Positions 11,510 through 25,600 of a stretch of DNA of 64,000 bases are shown one piece after another (within the stretch, counting starts at the first letter, position 1; every line of letters begins with the position of its first letter). The notes below the pieces were generated by a model. It ran no database searches and was not told the DNA's origin. It saw nothing but the letters and a program-made list of their open reading frames with translations. Both the position numbers and the translations under genes were made by a program. Origin of the DNA: Harmothoe impar (taxonomy: Eukaryota; Annelida; Polychaeta; Phyllodocida; Polynoidae); assembly GCA_947462335.1 (NCBI GenBank), contig OX381720.1, positions 46,346,654 to 46,410,653 of the forward strand, written 5' to 3'.

Positions 11510-13628
11510 ACTGCACTGACCTTGATAATCCTGTCTTTATTTTCTATTTTTATTCAATATTCTGTAGCGACTTGTGTCTAGGCATCTGGGACAAAAACCC
11601 AAGACCCTGCATATAGCCATATAAACTATGTAACTTTGGAATCCTTTTTATGATCACTTTACAAAGGGGGATACACTTGGTTGTTTTGGAGTATGCCCTA
11701 ATTGTACTGCTCAAATGTGCCTGATATAGCATGAGAGACGAAAATGCTTTTAGGCAGACAAAGAAACAGATTCACCATGCATTATACTCAATGTACTACA
11801 AGGAAGAAGAACTTACATGGAATGCATATAAATCCTTTTCATGAAGTACCATGACATTGCTGGGCAAGATAGATATAAAAGGACAATGAAGGAACCTGCC
11901 TTGGATAGTTATGAAAAGGCAGTTAGGCCCAAAAGAAAAGGGATGTTTCTTTTTTGCTAGTGCGTGACTTGGGACACATATATGTAGACTTTATATAGCA
12001 GCAACAGTTGTTGGTAATACCTACAATGATGGAACTAGGGAAGTGGAGTTCTATCGGCAGTGAGACTCTGTGTGGCTATGTGCGCGGACGTGTTAGTGGA
12101 GTGAAATATCGTCTGCCTTGATGTAAAATGTCGTCTGGGTGGCTGAGTGACGTGTTAATGTACCACAGGGTAATAACTATGCCATACCAGGAGTAAAGGT
12201 CAATGTAAAAAGGGACCTCTGCATCTAGAGGACACTCAAATTGTCGTCTGCCACGACGAGACACCGACACCTTCCCGCCAAACGTCAACACTTTACCTAC
12301 CTCCCTGCATTAACGTACTGCGATAAATGGGGGAAGCTGGCAGGCGACAGAAGGCGTTTAATAGGGCAAAAGCATTGGATTCAGAGAAGGCAGAAATAAC
12401 CGTGGGTATTTCGTGAGGTCCTCGCTCCCAACACCCACATCACCGATTACTTATTATTAATTTTGGAAAACATGAGCCAAGTTCATAATCTAGAATTACT
12501 AGTTTGTTGAACATTACAGCACGATACTTCCATTCTAATTATCATTGATTCTGCCGGATTTAGCTTTAAACATGGGTTCCTACCATTTGGTTAGGCCTTC
12601 TACTAATAATAGATGAAGTGGCTGAGGCTTTAAAGTATTTGCGACCTTAGTATATTCAGCAGCAAAAACCTTGCGGCACCAAAGTACTTCTCCAGAAAGC
12701 CTCATTCTTAATCAATGTATCACATGAACCTGTGGCAATACCCGGATGAAGGTCAGTGGAACGCCACATAGGGGTCAAAGTTCCCGCTAGGTTCATGCTC
12801 CCTACCCCCATAACTCCCCTCTCCGATACTCTCAGCCCCCCAAACTGTCACCCTCCAACCACCACATCCCAACCACGGCAGCCATCTTGGCAAGTCCCAG
12901 CGACCTCTAGTTCACCTTACTGCCGCAGAGAGCGCTGCAGTCGGACTGGGGCCGTGTACACCTCATGATCAATGTATGGTGGAGGTGGGTAAAACGTGCG
13001 ACCTTATTCACCCCTGGGGAGCCACTTTCTCAGGCACTAAAGTCTGTCCTAGCCGAGTAGAAGAGACTGTTTGCTCACTCTAGACCGTCATAAATAACAA
13101 GAGTTAGACGGGGACTATTAGTTCCGAAATAATCACAGTTTGCCTTGCCAGGGTTTTGTTATTCGAGGTTCCTTTTTGTATTAGCTCTGGAGGAGTTTAG
13201 TGAGACACCATCTCTATGAATGCCCGAAGCAAGGTATCAATTGTATATACTACTTGCATGCACCGGATCCTAATAGACCCAACACTATCTTTCTATATGC
13301 CCTTGTTATATCCATCTGCCCCGCCTAACAAAGGAACGCCAAGGGATAAGCACTGTGCTTGGAATATGTATGACAATTATGGCCGCTACAAGTTATATAT
13401 CTGCCACCACCTTTCCATCCAGCCTATTGGCACGCTCCCTACTGCAGACAGCAGGGATCGTATCCATGTCATGTATAATGCATATAGCAGGGGTGCAGAC
13501 AAGGTCATTGTAGTATGCTCTATGATAGGACTGACTATAAGTTGGTGATGACTGTGTATTACATCAGTATATACTGGGGGAACCGTTCTAATGAATCACC
13601 CTCTTTATAATCTATTTAAGGTGAATCT
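11510..13628. other. Non-coding DNA; E2F and YY1 motif matches
   Basis: An E2F-type TTCCCGCCAAA lies at 12271-12281. A minus-strand frame of 71 codons (12076-12291) starts beside it but is not recognisable as a protein. A YY1-type GGCAGCCATCTTGG lies at 12877-12890. No exon is firmly supported. Confidence 0.25.
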
Positions 13629-13660
13629 GGTTACCCTTTAAGGGTAACATGGTGCTTTAA
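13629..13660. mobile_element. MITE terminus, CCCTTTAAGG family (fragment)
   Basis: GTTACCCTTTAAGGGTAAC, nearly a perfect palindrome, is followed by ATGGTGCTTTAATGC, as in the copy at 41.36 kb. The right end was not found, so this is a solo or decayed terminus. Confidence 0.3.
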
Positions 13661-16600
13661 TGCGATATACAGTCACGCCGCTGTGTTATTGCATTGGACG
13701 ACAAAGATATTATAATTACAACATTGAAACATCATCTGGTTAACAATGCATTCCAACGCAATCCTATCGGCGACTACTATTTAATGAAGACGAAGCTCCT
13801 CATTCTCATCCAGGGGAGCCTGTTTAAAACTGTCTAGCCTTGACCAAGGTACAACCAAGAATACTTAGTCTTTGTCTTGTAGGGGACAGAGGGGCGCCCT
13901 GTGTGCTGATTAAACACAGTACCAGTGTTACTGTGTGCCACATCCCTCTGTCTTTGACACCACACCCTTTGTCTTTGTCAGCATCCTGCATCTTTGACAG
14001 TAGGACAGAATGCACCTTGTCTTTATATCGAGTGCAGGTCTTTGGAAGAAGACGCATTGTCTGGTTATTCTGGTTAATCCCGTTGCTGTCATGATGATTT
14101 GGTACAGATATAGGCATCCAGGGTAAGGAGATAGGAGACACAAACTGTCTGCTAAAATGGCTAGTCTCTGTGGACCAGCGTATATCTCTGTATCTGAAAT
14201 TGGGATATGGAATTTATTTGACATTCAGCGAACCACCTGGTAATATAGTATTAGTCTAGCCTGTAAGATTGCATGGAGTCAACCGCATGTTTAGTTTGCC
14301 AAATGCATTGATGGTCGTAACATATGTCACAGTTAGCCCTGATGCCGTCTTGTTGATTTTGTGCATTTAGATTGGAGATACAGGTACAAAGCTGACACAC
14401 GAAAGGCCTTAAAGGTGGAAACATGTCGAAGCCAAAGTACACGATGAGAGATAGCGACCCTAAGCCAACACAGACCCTCCTCCTGGGTTAGAGGCCTTAA
14501 GGTAAACCAGGGACACGTGATGGGAATACCTGCCCCACACCCACGCACAATGTGTGAAGAAACTGGGAGTTTGGACACTTTGTCATGAACCGAGCTGCCG
14601 GTGTCCTTCAGCTAGTCCATCCATAGTTTCTACTTGAGGATAATCCCCCATTGATTCGTGCATGTACAATTGAAAAACTATTTCATTGCAAAATAGGAAA
14701 ACTTATTTCTTATCTTTTAGAAATTAACTAAAGGAAACCAAACTGAGAGGATGATTCGCAGGGAGCATCCATTTTGCACGGTTGCTTACAAATGTATTGA
14801 GTAAAGCTGGAGGTCTCACACACAGTAGTCATATCCCACAACTGTGTGATAAATGTATGCTCCCTAGGAACGGCAAAATAACCCAGGTTGTGCCAACAAT
14901 GGCTTCCACCCTATTGTGGGTTGTCATCTGTAAACGGCATACACCACGCATATCATACATATAGATGGGGCTTTTCTTAGCTTGGGTACACCATTCACCA
15001 GGGGAATGAACACTAGGTATGGCAGGTATGTTTTATTAATAGATGCTTTCCCTTAGGATTATCATGTCTATGAAGCATATAACGCATGGTGAATGGCTAG
15101 TGCAGAGCCAGCATCACATGAAGCACAGCATGTTTTCAGAGAAAAGGGTTTTTGAAACCTTAAGGTGCAATTAAGTATTGACATGGTATCCCGATCTTTT
15201 CCCATGAGATTGAGACTTTGTGTTAAAATGATACCCGGCCCTCACAAGAAATAATCAATCATCTTGAAAGTAGGTTCTATCCTAGTGCAAGTCTACATGG
15301 TAACAAAATACTCTTAAAATCTCGAAATACTGTGAAAACTAAATAATCCTATTTTGATTTCTTATTCATTTGCTTTTCCCCCCAGTGAACCTCTTCAATA
15401 TTTCACCGATTCTCCAGAGCAGGTATGTGAATCTTATGTTAGGTAAGACACGTTACTACATGTGCGCATAGTCTCAGCTGATATTACTTATTAAGGAATT
15501 CAACATACTGAATACATAAATCATAATCTTTGCAACATTAGAATCAAATCATCAGTTTTCTACTGCCCGTTGAGTATATTCACAACCATGAATAGTAATC
15601 TTTACAAGCCATGATATCAATGTTAATTTACCGAATATTTCAAAATTCATTTATGATTAAAAGTAAAATGGCTTGCAATACTGTAATAAAATGCTTGCTT
15701 TGTTTCCACATCTAGCCCGAGAAGGTCCTTTGAGAGTCTTTCTTAGATAAAACCAGCAATTCCCCCCACGCCGTCCATCTCTCCAGCTTCGGCCAATTTT
15801 CCGGTCTGATTATCTCTCCATTGCTGTCTGTAGGGTTTTGTCAAGGCCCTTTTCTAGCTCACTTTGCGCTCAATACTTGTGTGCTTCTATGCAGACAAGA
15901 GAGCTCTTTGTTTCTGCTGCAATCTGTGGTGTTGTGGACCTCAACAGAAAAGGCGATGGGCCTCAGCCGGAGTCTATTCATTTGTAGTGAACTTGGGTTG
16001 TGAAGTTTGAATTGTTATCAGATGTCTAGAGAATAGCACTCTCAAGAATGAACTCTTTTATAATGGCTGACTACAATGATGACTACAACATCACACCCAA
16101 GTCTCACCAGACAAAGAAAAACAAACTGACCATGTTATCAATGTTTAGTTGTGGGTCTGTATAGTAATCTCGGCCCCTTGATAGGTCGATTCAGATTATC
16201 AAAGTATGAGGAATACATTTTGGAATAATTATAATTGGCGTATTGTACGACAATTCTCTACATAAAAGCCCAACCCCAATTGAGTTAATTGAATCATGAC
16301 AGCAGCCACCGACCACAGTAATAAACATGTTGTTGTGTATTTGCCGGTCGCCTCCTGGGTGCCTGCAAATAGCCTTTTCTCATTAAGTATTTATGTCTAT
16401 CTGAATTGTTAATGTTTCCTGCAGTAGGTGAAAGTCACATATAAATAAAAGAAATGCTACTTCATACCACAAGCAATACTCCCTGAAATAACACTAATTA
16501 TGAGGTATTTCTCTTCAGATGAAATTTCTCCTCAGATGAAAGCAGCCATGGATAAAAACAAAGAATCATTGGTTCACCATACCAATTTCTTGCCAACTCA

Positions 16601-17774
16601 TGGCACATGTTAATACATTTTGTGTCAGAAGTAGGCGGAGATCGCTTCAACTAGCTGATTACTAATGAACAACTTTATAGAATAAAGGACTAATAAACAA
16701 TTTTACACAGAATAAAGATAATAACTATAATGCTTAATTGCCATCTCCCATCAGACAATCTCTACACTGTAAGTCAAGCAATCTGCTGATGAGTGGCCAA
16801 AATACCTATCCGTAATTGATCACTAACAATATGTTTGGACAATTCTGGCTGCGTTCCAGGCTGATTGGTGTTGTGATCGTCTCGTGGAAAGGGAAAGTCC
16901 CATCCGTCTGACTCAGACATCGGGTCAATGCACTACAGAGCACTCCACCTGCCAACACTGCTTACCTGCAGTTTGCCACTTTCCGTGAGAAATCAGATAT
17001 TCATGAATTGATGAAATAAGATTAACAACCCGAGAAGTGCAATGTTATTTGGGACGCGAAGAAAGCTGAAACTGAAAGTGGTGCACTCTCAATCAAAATA
17101 ACATCTTGCTGTTGTAGACTTTTGACATGATTACTGCATTACCTGTGAATAAGGGGGCCTTATAAAATGTAACCCATTTGTGAGCAGGCAAGTACTACCA
17201 GCAATTTAAAGCCACTCTTGACCAAGAATCAATTTTTCATTTTTAAATCATGGAGTTGTTCTGTTCGCCTGGCAAAATAGTGGGGAGTTGCATGTTGTGA
17301 GTGGATAACACGGTCGTTTAACTGCGTAACAGACCAATGGCGTGACGTAAGGCATTCCCTATTGCCAGAACAATTTATTTTATTATGTTGTTAACTGGCA
17401 GGCAGTGGAGGCAGACAAGCTCTTGTTTTGAGCACTTTTGCGGCTACATACATACTATCAGGTAATCAGCTGGCTTACAAGTACCTCCCTATACTGTAGC
17501 ATTGGCTTCTGCCCATTTCCGATTATACAATCACAGTACTGGACAACTGATACCTCTTTGCTGGTTATTCTGTCATGGAGCATTGCAATAAGTACAGTTA
17601 GAAAATTAACCTCAAATAATGACATCTAATTAAGTCGCCTGAATAGCACTACTCACCCTGACAGAAATCTTATGTGGTGGAAACTTGCGTTGCACAATAA
17701 CATATGATGGCTAAGGTTATTATCATCCATCGGTTTGTTCTATCTCTCGTTGCATACTTGCGTTACAAATCGTG
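13661..17774. other. Non-coding DNA, AT-rich, enhancer-like in part
   Basis: No supported exon. Blocks at about 15,150-15,720 and 16,380-17,110 are AT-rich, without repeats, and carry many TAATTA/ATTAAT-type cores. I infer candidate conserved non-coding elements at low confidence. Elsewhere I see nothing notable. Confidence 0.25.
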
Positions 17775-18232
17775 ATTAGCAGGTCCGGGAAATGAAGGGA
17801 AACCCTCCCTAGAGCCATTATTTACACCAGTGTCAATTTTCACAACGCAGGTAGGTGTGAAAACACTGCAGGGCTCACTGCCTACTGGGTGAAGTGGAGG
17901 AGCACAGAGGGAAAGGCTATAGAAAAAGCTTATTTATATGTGATTTCATGGCAATCCCATGTATGATTCACTATTCCCCATGTATGATTCAAGAGCATAC
18001 ACTAATCTATCTTATGGGATATATACATTTAACAGCAAATTGATAGAAAATTCAGCAAATGGGTTATAAGAAACAGTTGCTAATTTTAGGCCTGTAGTGT
18101 TTATGCTACAAGCAAAACCGTTGCTAATTTTAGCCCTGCAGTGTTTTCACACCTACCTGCGTTGTGAAAATTAACATTGGTGTAAATAATGGCTCTGGGG
18201 AGGGTTTCCCTTCATTTCCCGGACCTGATTAG
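17775..18232. mobile_element. Fold-back (long inverted repeat) transposon with 5-bp TSD
   Basis: The element runs 17780-18227 (448 bp) and begins CAGGTCCGGGAAATGAAGGG, and its last bases are the inverse complement. The arms, about 97 bases each, pair almost perfectly: left 17780-17876, right about 18130-18227. They include GTGTGAAAACACTGCAGGG. It is flanked by ATTAG at 17775-17779 and 18228-18232, a clean 5-bp target duplication. The interior has no gene and holds two short direct duplications (CCCATGTATGATTCA; GTTGCTAATTTTAG). It is a non-autonomous element whose parent transposase is absent here. Arm similarity suggests fairly recent insertion. Confidence 0.8.
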
Positions 18233-19020
18233 TCTGTAGTATTTGATACACACTGTACAACAGGGCCAGGCAAACACACGTATCTATTCCATGGTTCTCT
18301 TACTGCTAATGTCCGCAGGGCAAAATGTTGGTGAGACAATCCGTAAAAAGAGGACCCTACTGCAGGCTCCACTAAGGTTCATTTTCCTTCTCCCGGTACA
18401 TGTCTCAGTCATTTGCTTTAATTCATTTAATTTCTTTGTAATCTAATGCCACGAAAATATGCATAGACCTCTTTAACCCCGGCTGATGATTAGTATTCAT
18501 TTACGTTTCAATATAACTTTACTGAGAGGTCCGCGACTAAGACACTCCAATGAATTTTGTATTCTTCTCTTTGTTAGTGTTTGCATTTTTTTATGCAGAA
18601 ATATGAAGAATCCGCTGACACATGAATACATCTTTTCAGAATGGTCTTTGTGAGAAGGCACATTCTGTAGATTACATATTTCTATGCGCGTACAATTTCA
18701 TGCATGGGTACAGGCAATGTACCTATATATGACATATGTATGTCGTGGACGTTGCTCTTTCACTTAACCCTTTTAGAAAAGCATGATACCTCAAGGCTAC
18801 ATGCATGTTCATATGTTTTGCCTACTGACAAATAACTTGTTTGCGGGCTCATGCGAACGCTTGAGTTGTGTACCAACCCTGTGTAGTCAATATCATGAAT
18901 AGATGCAACATTGGTGAGTTAATCTCTAGTGTTGTGGTCATGAATCTTACCAACGGGACGCCATTGGCCTAGTTAATCAAAGCACTGTGCTCCCTTTTGC
19001 TTTAGGCACCATGTGGACTT
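18233..19020. other. Non-coding DNA with MITE fragment
   Basis: A left-terminus fragment of the CCCTTTAAGG family is recognisable at about 18,776-18,830: AACCCTTTTAG, then AGCATGATACCTCAAGG, which matches the copy at 42.67 kb. Otherwise nothing is seen. Confidence 0.3.
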
Positions 19021-19480
19021 CAACCACAGAACAATTTAAACATGCCGGAACGCTCCTCTGAATGTGAAGGCAGGCTCGTGCATGACAGAATGGTGCACGA
19101 AGGAAGCAAAAAAAGAAAATTGAAGGAACGAGAGAATTACATAGATTAGTAATGGAAATAGAAATCGTGACTGGAAAAAATTATTAAGGGAATGCGAGGG
19201 AGTAGAATAACTAGTGGAATATGGGAATGTGCTTTGAAATAAAGAGTAGAATATGACATATGGACTATTCGGAGCATAAGAAAATGGTGGTAAGTATAGT
19301 ACTGGGAATGGCGATTTGCACAAACCGACAGGGAAAAGAAGCGGGCTAAAGGCATGGCTAGGCACAGGCAGGGGTGGGGCTAAGTAGTGAGACAAGGGTT
19401 GATACAGAAACTCTTTTTGTAAGAAGATAGCAGGATCAGTGTAGGATGTATAGCTACATGAGAACATGACACCCATATGA
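19021..19480. other. Purine-rich tract on + strand
   Basis: A/G-biased for about 460 bases, giving a 157-codon minus-strand frame (19036-19509) rich in Phe, Ser, Pro and Tyr. It has no domain signature, and a second long frame overlaps it on the same strand, which points to composition rather than coding. Confidence 0.4.
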
Positions 19481-19896
19481 AAGAATCTTTGAGGTGTAGC
19501 TACACTCATAAAGACGACACGGTCCTCTCAGATAGCAGAGGGCTTGGTTGGTGTAGGCGGGAGGCACCAGCCTTATCATACACAGATATTGGGAGATAGG
19601 ATGACAGCTAGATCTAAGCGCTACAGGATCTGGGTATTAAGATCAAAGGCGATGGGCCGGTCTGTGACCCTACTGCTTGTGGTCTGAGGCAAGGGCAGAG
19701 GTTCTGCAGACTGAAGATGTAGGTCTTGGGATATATGCTGAGTTCTATATGTTTCTAGATATAAGGGTTCATAACTATACTGTAGCTAATATGGGGTTTA
19801 TTTTCTTATGTATTTACATTCAGAACCACATAACAGGCCATATGGGCCTTTTCATAACTGCATCGGGCACCCATCTTGCAACAAGAGGCTCCCTCT

Positions 19897-19965
19897 TGCC
19901 ACATAAAGGCATCCACCTTGCCACATAAGGCCCCCTCTTGCCACATAAATGCTCCCTTTGTGTTG
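19897..19965. repeat. Tandem repeat, about 21-22 bp unit (CTTGCCACATAA)
   Basis: Three adjacent units beginning CTTGCCACATAA, each followed by a G/C-rich tail. A weaker unit lies upstream (CTTGCAACAAGAGGCTCC) and an inverted half lies downstream (ACATGTGGCAAGGGGC, near 19,980). Confidence 0.65.
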
Positions 19966-19995
19966 AATGGGGCTCCCCACATGTGGCAAGGGGCT

Positions 19996-22196
19996 ATAGG
20001 GCACAGAAGCTAATGCCAGACGAGCTACTCATACCGGGTTACCCAACAACTTACACACGCCAGCTTATATCATAGACTCCGATGAATCCATGTCTCTATA
20101 CACTCTTGCTATCCACCCCTTGAGGCCTATTTGTCATCCTACCCAAGGTTATATAATATATAGCCATAACACCCGTGTCACAGGGGGATTGTAGAAGTGG
20201 ATTAGGATTGAATATACCCCTACCACACATGACCAATCATCAGATGGATCTCCATATCGGTAATTATAATGCTGTAATAGGCAATTCACAATGGTTGATC
20301 CTGATACAACCTATATTCTAGCTGGACAGGAGTATTTTGGAATTCTAGTGCTATGTTAATACACCCGAACATAGTCAAAATTTATATGTAGCAAATCTAC
20401 AGTTTGCCTTCTATGTATTCAGTGATACGAGGTACAAATTGTAGCAGTTATATTTACTGCTCGCTGTCTGGGAATTTTGACTATTTTCTAGCTAACATTC
20501 ACTTCAGGCCTAAAGCACAAAGATAGCTTACTTTCAGAACTTCATGAAATGTTTAAATTGTGCTGTCAGTAGTTCATAGAAAACAGTGACATCATAAGGA
20601 GTCCCACGAAGCGCTGAATGGCCATGGCTGGAAATCCGGCTTCACCAGGCAACATTCAATCTTCTCAGCTCTCGGTTTGCCAGTTGCCGTCTTCTAATCG
20701 GAAATCGTGTCGGTAGTTCAAACAGGCATGCAGAGCTCAGATCTACAGTAACTAGGCTCTCTGACGTCCCTTGCTATTCTATCTAATGGGTTCTTTGGTC
20801 CTAACTACATGTTTCTGTTCCTCCTAACACATTTCAGCTATCTGGTTTTCTGGCATCTTTAGAGCCAATGAGACAGTCTGGCAAAACAGTCTCAGTACCT
20901 TCATGTAGACAAAAATAAAATAAAATCAAGTTTAGCTATTCTTCCCACGTTACCTTAATCACACCATTTTCCTTTTTTGGCCTCAACCTATCACTTGCTC
21001 TGACATATCCGTTCCCATCCCCCTCTTTCTTATAAGCACAGTTCCCTATCCATTTACTTAAGTTACTTCCCCGACCTTCCCACTTGATATCTGCATGCAT
21101 ATCTGATCACTACCCTACTTCATTCCCACTCCTCTCTGTACACCTTAATCTTATTCCCACCCCACCCTCCCTGCATAGGGGTCCCCAAGCATGGGTAGAT
21201 GGATGGCAGGGGGTGAGAGAGACAACAAAGAAGAGACACCCAGCTTGAAAGGCAATGCTGTTAGTAGCCCTGTGTTAACACAGCTTAGTTCTATGGCTCT
21301 GGAGGTACGTTTACATTGTCATTAGCTCAATCGATTCACTTACACCTGGGCGGTCGCGTGCCTTTGTGTGCACCAAGTCAGTATGGGGTGAGGGATGGTG
21401 GACGGGGGAATTGTATTGAGCCGCCTTGGTAGATGGGGTTCCTAAGTGGGTTAACCTAGCAGAAAATAGACCTGCTGTAGATAACAGTAGAGACCAGCTA
21501 AAAAAATGAAAATAAAGGCGATGCTTTTGGTCAGTACCAATATAAGCCCATCAGGCTGGAACATCCTATTGTGAAGGTTTGCTACAGCTAACCAATAAGC
21601 AGATAAGCACCGCAGTGCTGAAACCTTGACTTGACAAAAGATACTGTAAATTGAATAGATATTCTTTGCCGTTCTTTGTACATCACATCACATCAATATT
21701 TCAGGATCCTAACAATTGCAAATCCTGACTATTGTAAATATTAACAATGATTGCATAATCATGATAAATCTTTATCTCAATGGTAACTTGGCGTTGAAAT
21801 AATCTTTATTAAGCAGCTAACATCAACTAAAATTTGCTCTTTGTGATTGAGAAGAGATGAGAAGAATTGTCGGCAAAGAGATGACTGTCGACAATGTCGC
21901 CCACAACTCACCCAGTGTAGACTTGTAATAGGAATTTAGGATCACACTCACCTGAAGGAAAAGACAGTACATTAGTCAAGGTACACTCAATGTGATACTG
22001 GTTAACACGAATATGATATTAAATACATAATACCAGGATGGACTCTGGCATGTAGACATTGGGTTTATAAACATTTCACATAGTGACCAGTCTTAGTGAC
22101 CAGTCCAGAGTGGGAGGTTTCAGCGGACTGGGAGGGAGGGATATCGGGGTAACCATTAGAGTGACCGCCGCAGGCGATACGTCTTGATCATCCGGC
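19996..22196. other. Non-coding DNA
   Basis: Unique AT-leaning sequence, then a pyrimidine-rich stretch at about 20,990-21,180. No exons, RNAs or transposon ends are recognised. Confidence 0.4.
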
Positions 22197-22310
22197 GAGC
22201 AGCTCCGACAACACTCCGTGCGAGCTGCTCACCAATGAGCAGATACGGCCAGACCGCCTCAACGAGCAGATCTCGTGACTGTCAGGCCCACTGAGCGTCT
22301 GCTCAGCCCA
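22197..22310. other. GAGCWGCTC cluster
   Basis: GAGCAGCTC at 22197-22205 and GAGCTGCTC at 22222-22230 are exact. They are followed by half sites TGAGCAGAT and CGAGCAGAT and by TGAGCGTCTGCTCA, a palindrome with a 3-base spacer, within the next 80 bases. GC-rich and unlike the AT-rich surroundings. A purine tract begins about 20 bases further right. Confidence 0.65.
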
Positions 22311-22329
22311 CCATGGCTGGTCACTGGGT

Positions 22330-22685
22330 ATTGGGGCAGAGCAAGGATGCAATGGGTAAATAGTCAAGGTATTTGAGAAAGGTGAGAGAGAGGGTAAGAC
22401 TGTGGACGAAAGGGGGTAGGTTGAAATCTTTGCTACAATATGAGAGGCAGAAGTGGATACGAGGAAGGACATGCTCATTTCATGCTTGGGTATAAAGCTA
22501 GAGAGAAGGAAAGGGGGAGAGAATAAGTAGTATACAGAAGAAACATCCTGACAATAATAAACAAATGGAAATTGAAAATAATTTAGAGATAGGAGAATGG
22601 GTGAGCGGATGTAAGGGGGATGGAAATTTGATTGAGATGAACCAATTGAAATGGTGAATGGAGGGAAGACTAGTCAGGGACACTA
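22330..22685. other. Purine-rich tract on + strand
   Basis: Strong A/G bias. The two minus-strand open frames it creates (22188-22478 and 22498-22683) are low-complexity and not credible proteins. Confidence 0.4.
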
Positions 22686-25600
22686 TAACCTGTTCACAAC
22701 TACAATGTGCCCCAACAACATGTCACACCGTCTATAATAGAGTTTATCTTAGTCTACTTCGGCCGCTTTCCCAGATAAATCAAGGAGGTTTATAGTATTG
22801 CATGAAAGCAGATAAATGCCTCTATACCATATAGTGATTGAATACAGGTGATGAATGATGCAGATATGTTTTTAATGCTCAATCCCCAGTTGAAACTTCT
22901 AATCTATAGCTAGCATATTAAAGCAACAATTTTACTTGAAAGCCCATGAGGAAATGATTGGCATTTACTCCTGATATAAAATGAATGAAATTCCACCCAA
23001 AGCTATAGGATTGTCCTATACATTGTAATGCCAATAGTCTCATCTGCTGATGTCTACTTGGGTTACTCTGTGAGTTGCCCTTCAGAGATGGCTATACTAT
23101 TTATCACTGAGCTGTGTTCCTCTGTTGGTGCGGGCACATATGATATATCATCCGAGGTCTGCACAATAAATGAAAGATAATCCTGCCACTGTCGGATAAG
23201 TGCTGTCCCTGCACACAAGTCACTTACAGAGGAATAAAGGCTAACTATTTATAACCTGAAGCAGTTCATCTGAGATTCATATTTGTAATAGCTTTCATTC
23301 TCTGTGCGGTAACACACAGATCATTCTTTCCGCGTGCCTGCTTTACTCTTCCCTCCACTGGCCGATGAAATGGGGTTTGTTGTTACATAGCATATCTGCC
23401 TTTCTCATCTAATAAAAGTTGTATTATTTACCCAAATAAAGCACTAAAAACACATCTGACAAAATCCATTCCATTGGCGACTAGACGACCGGCTTCAAGC
23501 TTGTTTGCATCACCAATGCTAATCAAAATGGTCCATACTGTATTCAGTGTGGCTCTCATGCACCTATCAATGAATGGTGATTATCCCCTATTTATACAGG
23601 CCTACTGATATGTAAAACACACAATGTATGTAATTTGAATAGTTCCCATTTACCTATTCGACTTTCCATACAAAACACCCACTTTCCATCCCAACCCCAT
23701 CATTACAGACTCGATCAATATGGTCCCATATCTTTCCGATCGCAACTGCAGTCATATCTATCAGTAGATTGAATTTGAATCTTTTCTTTTTATTGTGAGT
23801 AGGGGAAGCTGCAGGAAAAATAGAGATCGATACTGCTATTAAAACCTCCTACATTTTCCAGATCGATTATAGTTGTCATGAAATGTAAGCAGTGTTCTCT
23901 GTGTACATGGAGCTGTGGGGTTGTGTTAGAATGGCAGTCGGTGCGTGTCAATGTGTGCTAATTAACACTATGAGGGCAGCATGCTGCTTCAGTCATGGTA
24001 GTGTTGCATTCATGCTGTCCACATTATGTTGATACACTCCCGAAGAGATGGTATCATGCAACAGTGCCTTGCCAGCATATTACTTGCCGATACCGCATTA
24101 GCGCATCATGACGACAGATAGACATGAATCTTTGAGGCACAATTCAATCATGTTAGAGTTAATATTGCCGTGGTTCACTCGATGAAAGGTGCACCTGCAC
24201 ACTGTCAAATTAAAATCTATACGGGAGGTTTCAGCACCTCATTCAGCCTTATATTTGATAAATGCCAGTGTTTTGGTGAGTTGTTGCGGTGTCTTGGCAC
24301 AGTTCGTCATGTGTAGCAAGGATCAATACTTGTGACGGCCATGCCCGGAGATTTGACAGTGAGGGAGAGGGGGGGGGGTTATTGGGAGGGGGAAAGAAAA
24401 ATATAAGGGGAGGGGTTACGGCCAGGCAGGGCTGGAGTGGGAGAATGGGGGATTTGTTACAAGGGAATAGTAGTAAACAGAGAGGAGGCAATAGCTTTAG
24501 AGAATATATATGTGACCACGTAAGGTCCATGATACAGAACAGGAAGAAGTGAAAAACCTCAAGAAGAGGAGAAGGTGAATTGGGCAGATTTCACAGTGAA
24601 AACAGGGTGGAACTTGTGAAAAAGGGTGCGGCGAGCTAGGGAGCGGTGTTGGGTAACGAGATAGGAAGGCTGGTTAGGGGCCTGCTTTGGCCGGCCATTA
24701 TTTCCATTTATATCGGACTTGTATTGACGGGAGCCTTCTGGAATCCAGTCTAATCTCAGGCCTTAAATCTCCATCAACAACCGCGTAGAGCCACCGGGGA
24801 GTACCACAGCGGAACCCTCCTGTACCACCACTAACATTATACACTATAATATAAGGCTGCAGAATATCCTTTCACCACTCGGGGGCAATCAGAAGGCAAC
24901 ATCATTTGGCCTGTATAATCCAGACAACCATCCCTGTTATAGCCAGGCTATACCATTGTTATAATCACCAGCATTCTAAATAGTCTATTATATATAACTA
25001 TGACTATGTCATACCCAATATAGGCATTTCAGAATTCAACCAAGCTGGATTGGCTGCCGATGTGCTGCCATATAGATTCAGATAACAGGAGCCCCCTATA
25101 CCTCACCCTATCCTGATCCATCTCCCCTCCCTACACATCTGACCGACTACTGTCTGCCGCCTTGGGAGGCTTCCAACATTGCAGGCGGCGTTTTTAGGCC
25201 CACAAGCTGCCAATTTACCAAAATTATACTCTGTCGATCGTGCCAGATTGCCCTAGTCACCGGCTCAACTGGAAAGGCTGCTGGGATTTGGTGTCAGGAT
25301 TTGCCAGTTGGATCTGGGCTGCTGGCTATAGGGTTGTACACTGTTGGAAGGTCGTTTTTGGCTGTTCTATGTTAAGATAAAATTGATGTGGAGGGCTATG
25401 TTTCATGGCATGTGTTGGTTGGATGCCAGCACATAAAAATGTATTTCAATAGAGTTACTGTTAGTTATGGATCAAATAAAGGACAAACACATACTTTTAT
25501 ATATCTCAGTGAAAGTATCTCAAATCAGTGGATGCATGGTTAAACTGCCACGGTTAGTGAGTGGTCGATTCCTAATAAGAGGAGGATTGTATATTGTACT

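Noticed and set aside
12076..12291. 71-codon minus-strand frame beside an E2F-type site
   Set aside because: Unrecognised, short and without splice or promoter support beyond one motif.
19036..19509. 157-codon minus-strand open frame
   Set aside because: Same purine-tract artefact. No domain, splice or start context.
19897..19965. CRISPR-like short repeats
   Set aside because: Units are directly adjacent without spacers, and the sequence is clearly eukaryotic.
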